Positions 27,346 to 38,317 of a stretch of 64,000 nt of DNA are shown here, in pieces (position 1 is the first letter of the stretch; each line of letters opens with the position of its first letter). Source of the stretch: Lingula anatina. Its lineage: Eukaryota > Brachiopoda > Lingulata > Lingulida > Lingulidae. The notes beneath the pieces were generated by a model that did no database searches, was not told where the DNA came from, and saw only the letters and a program-made list of their open reading frames with translations. Location: assembly GCF_001039355.2 (NCBI RefSeq), contig NW_019775845.1:30538-94537 (forward strand). Reading direction: 5' to 3'. The position numbers were made by a program, and so were the translations under genes.

Positions 27346-28980
27346 TTTTTATTATGAATTGTTTTCACTTAACAATTTTTCAAAATTAAACAACTTAGGT
27401 AAGTACTTAAAATGTGCATCGGAGTTAAGATTAACATCAGGCAGATGAGTTTTTATTATTACTAATAGTAGTTGTAGGGTTGTTGTTATGACTTAATATT
27501 TTTACAGCAAGTGCTTTATTTGCGAGGTAAACATGTCGTAACCGTGCAAAGGCATTACACGCCGCATTGTAATGCCCAGGCCAATGTCAGAGTTCAGGCA
27601 ATGACGTCACCACAGGATAAATTATCAGTTAAGTATTAATTACCCCCCAAAATTAGGCTTACGCTTACAGTAGGTAAAACGTGATGGGCAGATCTAGAGA
27701 GAAGAGGGGGTCGGATTATATTGAATTTAGGTTCCCAGAAAGTTGTATTCCCCTTAAAGTCATTCGAATGCAGTATTGGGATCAACGAAATTTTAAACGC
27801 TAGTTTAACAATTGAATAGACAGGCACCTGGCTTCGCAAGGATATAACCTCCTCCGGTAAGAGAGGTGAATGGGTATGAATTGTTATCAGTAGTTTGAAG
27901 AGTCACCTTACAGGTAGATAATGGTAGCTCAGTTTGACAGCTTCTTGAACTGGCTCTCACCTCCGGTGGCACGATTGTCGTCACCGGGCCACGTGGTCAC
28001 GTAACTTATTAACTTCCAGACCTAGCTAAAAGGGAGTTTTTTTGAAGCTCAAAATTTGCAAAATTACCTCCAAATTTGTGCATTTTGATAAAGATATCAT
28101 AAGTAGGGCATGTTTTCTGCAAAATATGCTCCGTTCAGGCCATTCTGACGGCCTGGCGATAAACATGCAACGACCCTTGTTAGTTTGCTAATTTCGTGTT
28201 GATGGAGTAAGCCTATGTATGTGGCCACTTAGGATCTGTTGGCTGGAGGAGGCAAACGTCTGTTACGCCTCTCTTCTGGTCTTAAGTAGCTAGTATTCTA
28301 GCTGACAATGAAAGAAAATCCCCGACTACACCCAACATATTGCTTGAGTCTTCAAGGTTTTCAAAATAGGTGCGTTTTTGTATGCATTTTATAATATATA
28401 TTAAAAAAAACATGCTTGAATTCACAGATTTTACCTTTTATAACGATGTTGTGATCTGCCATTCCCCCCTTATCAGTGAACTGAATTGTTTTTCTTCGCT
28501 CTGCCACCAGTAGCGCATGCATGCTTCCGTTTTTAATAGGAGCGTCAACAAGGTCGGGTCTAAAACAGTTATTTCTGTTTTATAATCGTTCAGTTAATGA
28601 GAGCAAGAAACCTTTTTTAACAGCATTTCACTCTTCTCGTTTTTTTATTATTATTATTATAAGCTCATTTCAGAACTATTTTTATGTTTAGTTGTTGGTT
28701 TTTCTGCTATTTTATTCTTGTGGACGCACATCGACGCTTGTGGACACAACCTTTGCCTCTCTTATCGGTGTGTTATCGTTCAATTGGCCTACAAACTGAT
28801 GCACTCTATTGTTTTCAAACTTAGTACTCTCTCATGTCAAATATATATTTAAAAATCAACTGATTTCCCAACCAGTTGTCGCTTGTGGACGCTATATAGA
28901 CAGACCAATTTTGGTTACTGGCCTCACAAGTCAGCTGCCCCAAGACGTCATCTTGTGTTTATTCGCCTTTTTACTTTTAA
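27345..28980. other. Spacer, no gene seen
   Basis: AT-rich intergenic DNA. A small hairpin with GGCATTAC / GTAATGCC arms lies near 27550-27582. No exon with recognisable protein content. Confidence 0.4.
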
Positions 28981-28989
28981 GGAAAGATG
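28800..28989 (+). other. Possible 5' non-coding exon of the CARD-NB-ARC-TPR gene
   Basis: The bases GATG/GTAAGT at 28986-28994 form a strong donor. The frame before it is open for about 60 codons but lacks ATG, and its phase would match the CARD exon acceptor at 32279. It may be an untranslated first exon or nothing. The exon's 5' edge is unknown. Confidence 0.25.
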
Positions 28990-29537
28990 GTAAGTCATAA
29001 TCTTATTATTTTTAACAAATCCTATCTTTTCCGTTGTATCTAGCTAGGGGCCTATATCTAATGTAGAACTCTATTTAAGTAGTACATGTGCAAATCTTAA
29101 TAGTCGAAGCGGCAGCGCATGTGAATTTCGGTTTCGATATCACTACTAGTAGTTGTAGTAGTCGTTGTATTGCGGATATCATCGAAATTCATAAGGGTGA
29201 AATGCCTTGTGGCAAAAATGCATGACCAAAAATATGATTACGCATATAATTCAAAGATTGTAGGACCCAGGCTTGCCTCACAATTTCAGATAATTAGAAA
29301 GTGAGATGTACAATGCAGGCAGGCCCTTCACTCCCGCCGAGCAGCGTACAATGGGAGCGTTTCGATAGTCCATATTGGTCCAAAAAGTCGTAAAATTTTC
29401 TCAACTTTTCAGTAAAAGGGTTCATTGGTCCAAAGCTTCTATTGTCCGAAAATTCGAGGTTTATTGGTCCGAAGATTCGATAGTTCCAATTAAATCTTTT
29501 TAACAGTTTGACAAGGGGACTATCTCTTCCTAGGAGA

Positions 29538-29580
29538 GCACCCCCCCCCCACCCCCCCCCCCCCCACACACACACACACA
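29538..29580. repeat. C-rich / CA tract
   Basis: Two runs of nine or more C followed by (CA)n. On the minus strand it is G-rich and could form a G-quadruplex. The glycine-rich open frames read through it are artefacts. Confidence 0.85.
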
Positions 29581-31398
29581 GACAAATGCCCTCCAGTACA
29601 CCCACATGATTACCCCTGACAACGGTTCGTAGGAAGATCCCCTGATATCCGACTTATATCCGACTAAGCATAAATCAACAAGTCGGTGAAAGATGACAGA
29701 CCACTCCACCCTCCAGCGACCTATAATCCAATAAACCGAGTTCGTAACTTGCACAAAAGATAGTATTTAAAAACTCTTTTGAATTTCCGCTTTCTGTTAT
29801 ATATATATATAAGACTAAGCATAATATTATATAAATATAATATGATTCAATAATACATATGTCTTATCTGTTATATCATAATTACATTTATATGTAGTTA
29901 ATAGTTATTATATTTATACTATTATAGCAAAAGTAAGACATCTCTATTTTGTTGATGTCGCCTGGACGTTAAAAAGCCGGCTAGCCTATTTATCTAAACC
30001 AAATAAGCACGGGACATTAAAAATATAATGTGGAACTGCAGTAGTTACCTAACAAAGGGCGTTTTAGCGCCAAGGACAAATTACATTCTGACGAGACTTT
30101 GTTCTCTTGATTAGTTCCAAGTGACCCAGAAGATGCTCGAAGGGACACGTCATCTTCTAATCAAGACTGTTATCAGGAAGTAAATATCAAGAAATGTTAT
30201 GTGACTGTGGTGCTTTATTTGGATATAGGACTTTTTTTGGTGAAATACAAATACTTCCTTTCTGTACGTACGTCAACTAATACACTGCCGTCCTCTCGCA
30301 GCCTGTTTGCAACCCCGAGACGAAATTTGTGCAAAATTGTTTGTAAATAATAACTTTTGCTGACTCGTCACATCATAATTTTTAGGATGATGAGTCTTAA
30401 TGAATATTTGATATATATTTTTTATCCCTATTAAAGGCCATAACAATTTACAGGCAACAATTTGCTATATTGTAATTATTGTTAAAATATTTAGGATAGT
30501 GGGGTTATATAATAAAAGCAGCCTTGTTTGGCCAAATCACGAACAACTGATATTCTTTGCCTGCACTCTTGTTCTAAATGGGACTATGAAAGTTTGTGGT
30601 ACACTGGGATGGAGGAGACGTAAATGCTTTTGTGTGTGCATGAATTGACTGCAATTTAGTGTGAACCCCCAGGGAGTTAGGTCGATCTAAATCTAAATCT
30701 CTGGATCGATCTAAATCTCTGGGAATGCACCCACAGAGTTACCTCTCTTGGCATTAGTACTGCCACATGTGCCCTGCATAGTGCAATTTACCCAACTGTT
30801 GCTTTGAAATAACAGCAGATCTCACATGTATAATAGGCCTAAATTAATAAACAAATGATAACCAGCTAATCCTTAATGACTAATAAATGTGCCCACAGAG
30901 TTATATATAACTACATGTAGTATAAATACAGCCAAGTTACATTTGACCAATGAGCAAATCTACTTCATTAGTCAGGAAAAAAGAAAAATATTAGGGGGGA
31001 CAGGTTGCGAAAAAACTGATTGCGACTGTTACCGCAAGATCGATAACCACGCCCGCCACCTCTGTTCATCGTCGTGTAAACAAGATAAAACGATGTATTT
31101 TAACTTGCCTGGAATAACAAGTTGCAAATAATCTTTGGTGGGTGCGGTGGTATTTTCTTCCTTTGGGAACATATAAATCATGTAAAAACCATCAATTCTT
31201 GAAACCGACCGCCATTCCTTATTAGAAATAGAAGTCCTAATGGGACCTGTATTCCTGACATAGATATGGGTAGGACTTCCATTCCCAGCGGACCATTTAC
31301 ACAGGTGTGAATATTTCGTTTGAAAAATGAATAAAAAAAAGATGGGATAAAACAGATGTGAGAACAATGTTAAACGACTTGATATTGAAGTGCGTTAT

Positions 31399-31566
31399 CA
31401 GGGGCGGATTTAGGCCGTCTTCTGGGTCTTCCGGAAGACGGTCAGATTTTCAAGTTTACATTGAAGTGTATCTAATTTTTTCTGTCGGAAGACGGTCAAA
31501 AATGGAAAATGGATAACCAAATATAATATGGAAGACTGTCAGGAAATATTTCTGGATCCGCCCCTG
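31399..31566. mobile_element. MITE with TIR CAGGGGCGGAT and 5-bp target duplication
   Basis: The left end is CAGGGGCGGATTTAGG and the right end is the complement of CAGGGGCGGATCCAG. It is flanked on both sides by GTTAT (31394-31398 and 31567-31571), a clear target-site duplication. The inside holds further GTCTTCCG / CGGAAGAC inverted pieces. 168 bp, non-coding, so non-autonomous. Confidence 0.85.
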
Positions 31567-32284
31567 GTTATTGAAGCTGGGCAGCATGATTATGTAAAAC
31601 GGGTATCAACAGATATAGGCCTGAAAATTAGAAAAAGAAGAAACGCGAAGGATAGGTGCACAGCTCACCAAGAGTAGAAAAGTTAGCTGTGAGTGTGAAA
31701 ATGTTCAGAATTTGACACATAAATAACAATGTGATTAGAAAACCAACATTGCAGAGAATAAGTATGCTTAATGAACAATATTCTACATATCTAATTATTG
31801 ATCAAAGTTTACTTCAAGTCAGCATTAATTTATTCGATTTGGTGATAAAATAATTGTATTTTATTTGCTTCCAGGTAAAATACCGAAACGACAGCACTGG
31901 GTACCTTTAAGCTCCTTTTCCAAGTATTATGCAGGTGACAAGCTATAATAATATATAGCGATGCGGAAAATTTATTGACAAAAGAAAGCTAATCTAGTCT
32001 TTGGTAATACTTTTTTGTGGTATGAAAACTATCACTGCAGTCAAAGTTGCCACTTTGAAGGGCGGGCAGACTTTCAAACTGCAGTTTTAACTTGTTCTGA
32101 TCTCTTAAATCTTTTTAACACGTTCTCATTTTTTGCGGTCCCAATTATCATTTATGAAACATTTATTTCTCTTTGTTGTGAAGAATTCACCCCTTCCCCA
32201 AAACTGAGTCTGTCCAAAATTGCTGCAATGTTTAAAAAGTGAATGCATGGCATAATGTAGTTTCTTACTTTAAATACAGGAAAA

Positions 32285-35200
32285 ATGGTCCGCCTTCTCT
32301 CATTGGACAAGAAAATAAAGCTCCAGAAAAAATGGCCACTGCTGTGCGACAATTTGCGTCTAGTGGGGAAGCCATTGTTGACCCAACTTATCTCGGCTGG
32401 AGTTATAACCCCACAACAGAGCAAGGAAATTGAAGATGTCCCTCTGAGTTACGACCGCATAGACAAGTTGCTCCACTTCATCCTAAGCACCGATGATGAG
32501 AAGTTCAACAAATTTATCAGTGCACTGGAGGATATTGATTACAAGTGGTTGGCAACTGATGTAAAGGAAACTGAGGTCACCGATGATGATAAGAAGAAAT
32601 ATGTTGGTTAGAAATGTTATATCTCTATCTTTTTATCATTATGTCGGGGGGGGGGGTCCATATTTCCAAAAATATGTCAAAACCAGCTAAAAAGTTCCTT
32701 ACACTACAAAACAATATTTCAAATGTTCTTTTTGAAAGATCATTGATAACTCAGCTGCTACTTGCATTTTATGATTACGCGATTTTTAGCAATTTAGCTC
32801 GATTTTCAAGATATTCTACTATTTCGGGACTATCTTCCTACAACATGAATGAAAGTTATATAGGCCCAAGGAGTTATAACTCCTTGATAGGCCTGACAAG
32901 TTATTTCAAACTCACCAAAGTCAAATAGATTTTTATTTGGTTTTTAAGAAATTTGTGTAAAAAGTTTATTTGAAAGGTAGCTAAATACTCAAAATCATGG
33001 CGGCATTGACACCTAATATCAATAAATCTCATCATCATAGTTTTGACGACATTTTTCCTTTTTGATTTCTCATGATTTCATTATCTTTTTAGGGTATCTA
33101 TACTGTATTACTGAAAAACTAGCTAGACAATGATGGCATCTAACTTGTCTTGTAAGAGATGCTCTGGCATTGGAATATATCAGAATAGTTGCTGCTGTTG
33201 TAGCATTCAATTAGTTCCATGCCATAACAATATCCAGGGGTGCAACACACAGCAAATTGAAAGAAAAGGTTCAATCATTACATCTAGAGCTGAATAGAAA
33301 TAGGGTAAATGAGAATTTCTTTCAGCCAGATGCTCCTGAGTTTTCTTTCCAAGAATTATTCTAGGAAGTGAAAGATAACTATGGCCTACATGTAGTTGAG
33401 AGTGTGAAACGATGTGCTAGTGCACATTTGAATGAGTGCATAGCTTTGACAAAGAAGATATTACCAGAAATGGCAAAGGTTCTGGCTATGCAACGCGGAA
33501 AATACTATGGATTTGGTGAATATCAAGTTGAATATTCTGTGTTTGATCAGTGTGAAAACATGGATGAGACCCCTGTCCACAACCTTCAAATGGAACGGCA
33601 GTGCGGTGACACGGATCAAAGATGGAGGAAGAAACCAAAACTAGAGGCTGTGGCTTGAGGGACTGTGGTAAAACAAAATAGCAAATTAAGGAAAACTGTT
33701 TCTACTGAATACCGGTGTAACATGAAAATTTGACCCATCCCCCCCCCCCCCAGTCAAACTTTCATAATGAAAATCTGACTACCCCTATGAAATTTTGACT
33801 CCCCCCTACAAACCTTTAGAAATCTTATTTTATTTGAGTATATGACTTAATTCTACAACCCAAAGACTCCCCTATGAAAAAGCTATTTATTTGATATTTG
33901 ATAATCATTTCAATACCTTTCCATTAAGTATACTTTATTAAGAACATATTGGAAATATTAGAAAGTTTGATTGTAAAATATTGGGTGAAAAAAAACGAAA
34001 AAAAAATCTTGAAAAATCTCCATTTTCATATCCATGGTATTTGGACTCTCATGAAGACAAAACCCCATTTTATATTTAGTTACCATACCATCATTTTCCA
34101 CATAGTTTGCATTGTGACGTATATTTTGTTAGTATTTGAAAGTTTAGTGACAAAAATTTGGTGAAAATTGAAATGATCACCAAATATCAGATAAACAGCT
34201 TTTCCATAGGAGATTCATTGTTTGGTAGAATACACATTTTTAATTTTCTTCTATTTTCATAAAAACCTTTACCTGCAAACTAGCAAAAAGTGCCAATGTA
34301 TCCTCTATTATGCATACTACAAGATAAAAGTCATACACTCAAATAAAATAAGATTTATAAAGGTCTGTAGGGGGAGTCAAAATTTCATGGGGGAAGGAGT
34401 CACATACGATAGAGACACATCCCTATCACTGCCAAAATGTAGTCCTGTCTTCAGGATATTCAATATCAATGGAGGGAAGAGAAGGATGTTAGCTCCACAA
34501 CAGTTTGGAATGAGCCTGAAAAAGTTGTTGGGGAAAAAAGAAAGAAAGATCCACCATAAGGCTAACTGACTTAAGCTTCCAAAAAGAATTGAATTCTTAG
34601 TAAATTGAATTCTTATTGAATTCCTGTCTTTTTGAACTTATTATGAATCATTATCTAGGTGTTAGAACATTTAGTTTAGTTTTCGTATGCATTTAGTCTG
34701 TCAGAATTGTTAGTCACAATGAAATTTGTGTTAAAATGTAAGCATAAACATTGATATGAAAAACCATAATATCTTACAAAATACAGAGTTTAAGTATTTT
34801 TAGCGATTTTTCTCCAAAATACTAAAACTCAAGTAGCAGCTCTGCTAATAGAGATAGACTAATTTGGTTTTTTGTACTTTGTTTTTAAGATGTATAAGCA
34901 TCTTTTTATGTGGTTTTGGCACTGTTTTGGGGAAAAGGTTTAAGGACCCCCCTACATTATGTTTACTGTAGTTCTGAAGAAGACGTTTGTCCTACAAATT
35001 GCTCTAAACCAAAATTGTGATTCTAGATACACCAGTAGTAGTCCGTTATATAACAAGAAAGAATGCACAATGTTTTAGTTACTTTTAAGTTGATCATATT
35101 ATGAAAGAAAATACTTTTATGAAAAGCAGCCTTTTATATTATAAAGACATCGCGCAGTTTAAAAATTACAAATAGCAATGATATAGACAAGTTGTTAAAA

Positions 35201-38144
35201 AGGAATTAGTGTAGTAAATAGTTGAAGTGACATAACCTCATATTATAATTGCCCTTAATTAAAATGCTGCAATGAGAATATATAGCAAATTCGAAGTAGA
35301 CTTATATCATATTCCTCTTAGAATAACAATATGTATGAAAAAAAAAACAGTGAAGTGGAGTGAAATGCTGCTAAGGCAATTCATATAGTCATAGATTTTA
35401 TGTGTTATGTACATATTTTGTATATTTCAGAAAACCCTCAACGGCAGAAAATGCAGATACTGCCTGACATGCCTCTGTATTTTACTGGCAGAAAGCACGA
35501 AATCAGCCGTATCATGTCAAAATTAATTGAGGACGATAGTAAAAACCGTTTTGTTGTTTTAAAGGGTGCAGGGGGGTTTGGAAAGACGACCATCGCAACT
35601 GCAGTTGGTCACCGGTTGAGAGATAACTACGGACTGAGAGTTGTCATGAGCAAATTGGAAAACATGGAAGCAGTAGAAGATGTTGCCATGAATCTGCTGT
35701 CTGATGTTGGAGAACCTCTCGTTGCATCTGATACCCAAACAGAGAATGTTCTAGTAAGCCGCATCTGTCACAAAATACGAGATCATAATCAACCCATGCT
35801 GCTTATTCTGGACAGCTGTGAAAACGTCATGTCGAAGTCCGGGCCTAAGTTTAGGGAGTTTCTAGAAAAGATCTGCAACTCCTGTCCCCTTCTTCTGCTT
35901 CTCTGTACAACTAGAGACTACATTTCTGAGAATGGTGTCACTCTCGAGGTTGGATGTCTACTCAAAGAAGATGCTATTCATTTACTTCAAGCAATTTGCA
36001 AAACCCTTACATATGATGAAGCAGCAAAAGTCGCTGAAAAGTGTGGGAACGTGGCGCTCGTGCTCAATGTCGTTGGCCAGCTTTTTAAAAATGACTACAA
36101 CAGAGCAGAAATCATGGAAGGACTATCATCAGATGCTGGAGTTGATTTTGAATTCTTTAATTTCGGGGATTCTCGGCCACATTTTAATATCTACAATTGT
36201 CTTAATGCATCTTTCACACGACTTCCGAAAAATCTACAAGATAACTTCTGCCTCCTTTCTCTATTTCCATCAAGTTTTTGTGTCCGACATGCAAAGACAC
36301 TTCTAGGACTTTCCTCTGAAAATAAAGCCAGAAAGTCACTGCAAGTGCTTGAAGATAGATCTCTGATCAGTTGCGACCAGGTTGAAAAGCGTTATACAAT
36401 GCACAAGCTGCTCAAGTCTTTTGCCTCTTACCAAGTGCAGAAAGTCAGAAATCAAGCTATGAAACATCATTTTCTGATTGCGGCAATGCATGAGGACATC
36501 ACTAACTTAAATGACAAACTGCAACGTGACAGCAGTAGGGAAGCATCCATATTTTACCACAGGGAAAGAGATCTCTTCTTGGAAGTAGTCAACGCATTCA
36601 GTCAACTTCCTAAATCGTCAGAGCAACGTGTTTTGTATCACAGCGATATCATGATTCTTGCAGATGCCATGACAGACATCGGTGACTACAGACAAGGTCA
36701 ACGTGCATTTGAAGCGTTACAAGATTTTGCTGGAGAGAACAGAAGTGTATTGAACCCCGCAATGATAAAATTCAAACTTGGCCGGCTCAGTGCCCTCTAT
36801 CGAAACAGAGAAAGTGCTAAAAATAACCTGAATGAGGCATTAGTATTCTTTGAAACAGACTCAGTTTCAGAAAGTGAAAGCATCGCAGCAGAATGTTGGT
36901 ATTGGTTGGCATTTGCAGCTTTCGAGGAAAATGACAACGAATCATGCCAAACTCTGATTAAAAGGGCTTTGTTACACCTTGGAAATGAAAATAGCGATAA
37001 GTATGCTCAGTATCGGGTTATGCAAGCCGTGTCACTGTCTAAAGAAGGAAATAGCAAGGATGATGTTATAAAAATATTAGAAGAAGTGACTCCTTCATTC
37101 AGTGACATGAAAGCAAGTTACACCACCTGTCACACTATTCACGACGCAGCAGTAGCATATGACAACATAGGGAAATCAGAGGAGGCCTTAGCATTATATG
37201 AGACATGTTTGGAGATTGAGAAAAGAGTATTTCCTGAGCATCCAATAATGGCTGCCACTCTTGGCAACATGGCATCAATATGTCAAAGACTAGGAGACAC
37301 AGACAGTGCATTGATTAGATATAGGCAAGGATTACAGATACATCAGAAAGTCTTAGGTGACCATATTAACACCGCCAATACTCTACATCAGACAGCATAC
37401 ACAATGCACCAGATGGGTGATGTGGACGGGGCACTGGACATGTACAGAAAAGCACTGGCTATGTTTGAGAAAGTTCTCAAAGACAAGCCTGATGCTAACA
37501 TGGCCACTACCATCAACAACATTGGTGCGATCCTGGAGGAGAAGGGCGACATGAGGGGTGCACTAGAGTACCACAAGAGGGCGCTAGAAATAAGGAAAAG
37601 TGTGCTTGGAGATGAACATCAAGATACAGCAGCATCATTCCACAATTTAGCAAGTGCACAACTTAACTCAGAAGACAATGACAATGCAGTGATATCATGT
37701 ATACAAGCTCTACAGATACGGCAGAAGGTACTAGGAGACCACGTTCACACCGCCGCTACTCTAAATCAACTAGCATACACAATGCACCAGTTGGGTGATG
37801 TGGACGGGGCACTGGACGTGTCCAGACAAGCGCTGGCTATGTTTGAGAAAGTTCTCAAAGACAAGCCTGATGCTAACATGGCCAATACTATCAGCAACAT
37901 TGGTGTGATCCTGGAGGAGAAGGATGACATGAGGGGTGCACTAGAGTACCACAAGTGGGCGCTAGAAATAAGGAAAAGTGTGCTTGGAGATGCACATCAG
38001 GATACAGCAAAATCAGTTAAGCGGGTAAAACTTGCACAGAGTCTACTTTTTGCACAATATGTGGTTCTGGAAATAATGGGGGAACTATTTAACCAAGTTC
38101 TCAGCTATTTATTTAACAAAGTTATCAGCTCTTCCTCTTCTTAA
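32285..38144 (+). CDS. CARD - NB-ARC - TPR protein (Apaf-1/NLR-like receptor), two coding exons
   Basis: Exon 1 (32280-32606, ATG at 32285) encodes a CARD-like six-helix segment, about residues 5-95: KKWPLLCDNL, GKPLLTQLISAGVIT, IDKLLHFIL, KFNKFISALE. The donor G/GTTAGA and the acceptor ATTTCAG at 35430 are both phase 1, and joined exons give exactly 1012 codons with stop. Exon 2 (35431-38144) encodes an NB-ARC ATPase: Walker A GAGGFGKTT (153-161), Walker B-like MLLILDSCEN (Asp about 235), LLLLCTTRD sensor, CGNVALVL in place of GLPL, and TMHKLL at about 430. TPR repeats of the 42-residue kinesin-light-chain type follow to near the C-terminus (ALEYHKRALEIRKSVLGD). By family logic it would be a cytosolic signalling hub that oligomerises on activation and recruits CARD partners. 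A possible donor at 38024 (CGG/GTAAAA) could replace the last 40 codons, which lack TPR character. Confidence 0.85.
33364..33657 (+). pseudogene. Orphan 96-codon fragment of a probable repeat-family protein
   Basis: An open frame with ordinary, non-repetitive composition: SVKRCASAHLNECIALTKK, EMAKVLAMQRGKYYGFG, EYQVEYSVFDQC, METERQCG-like NLQMERQCGDTDQRW. Upstream bases in broken frames look related (a Cys-rich piece around 33130-33210). I do not recognise the family. It lies in the receptor's intron beside a foldback element, so a fragment of a multicopy or transposon-borne protein is the likeliest explanation. Confidence 0.35.
33776..34402. mobile_element. Large foldback (inverted-repeat) element
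   Basis: The left arm from 33776 (TGACTACCCCTATGAAATTT) pairs with the right arm ending 34402 (complement of AAATTTCATGGGGGAAGGAGT). The pairing continues inward through AATCTTATTTTATTTGAGT and AAAAGCTATTTATTTGATAT, so each arm is well over 150 bp with about 85% identity by eye. No coding capacity. Confidence 0.75.
37330..38010 (+). repeat. 378-bp in-frame tandem duplication within the TPR array
   Basis: The segment beginning near 37340 recurs 378 bp later (for example ATGTTTGAGAAAGTTCTCAA at 37459 and 37837). 378 bp is 126 codons or three 42-residue TPR units. Long stretches are identical at the DNA level, so the duplication or its homogenisation is recent compared with the rest of the array. 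Confidence 0.9.
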
Positions 38145-38271
38145 ATGGTCTGATTAGTTGTTAAGTTGCTGTGGCTTGAATGAAGAATTCATATTTAACG
38201 ACAAATTTGTCTTTTTTCACTTTTATAGTAAGCCCCAGTAGCACAGCGCAGGTGCCGAGGAATGTTAATGT

Positions 38272-38274
38272 TTA

Positions 38275-38317
<43 letters not shown>
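38272..38317. repeat. ATT trinucleotide microsatellite
   Basis: About fifteen ATT/TTA units. The poly-Asn and poly-Ile open frames here are artefacts. Confidence 0.95.

Larger units (their letters stand above)
28990..32279. other. Repeat-containing spacer before the CARD exon
   Basis: No coding exon recognised. It contains phrases of ATTGGTCC repeated near 29365-29475, a C-rich and CA-rich run at 29538-29580, a doubled GATCTAAATCT phrase near 30683-30720 and a MITE at 31399-31566. If the donor at 28989 is real this is an intron. Confidence 0.4.
32607..35430 (+). other. Intron between CARD and NB-ARC exons
   Basis: 2.8-kb intron containing a 20-bp perfect palindrome at 32867-32886, an orphan open frame at 33368-33658, and a large foldback element at 33776-34402. 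No further exon with CARD, death-fold or linker character was found, so the two-exon model stands. Confidence 0.65.

Noticed and set aside
29294-29754. Glycine/valine/cysteine-rich minus-strand frames
   Set aside because: They run through a poly-C and CA tract and have no conserved motif.
31029-31367. 112-codon minus-strand frame with a hydrophobic start
   Set aside because: No family resemblance and no splice partner found; treated as chance.
35932-36306. 124-codon plus-strand frame inside the NB-ARC region
   Set aside because: It is a shadow of the large receptor frame.
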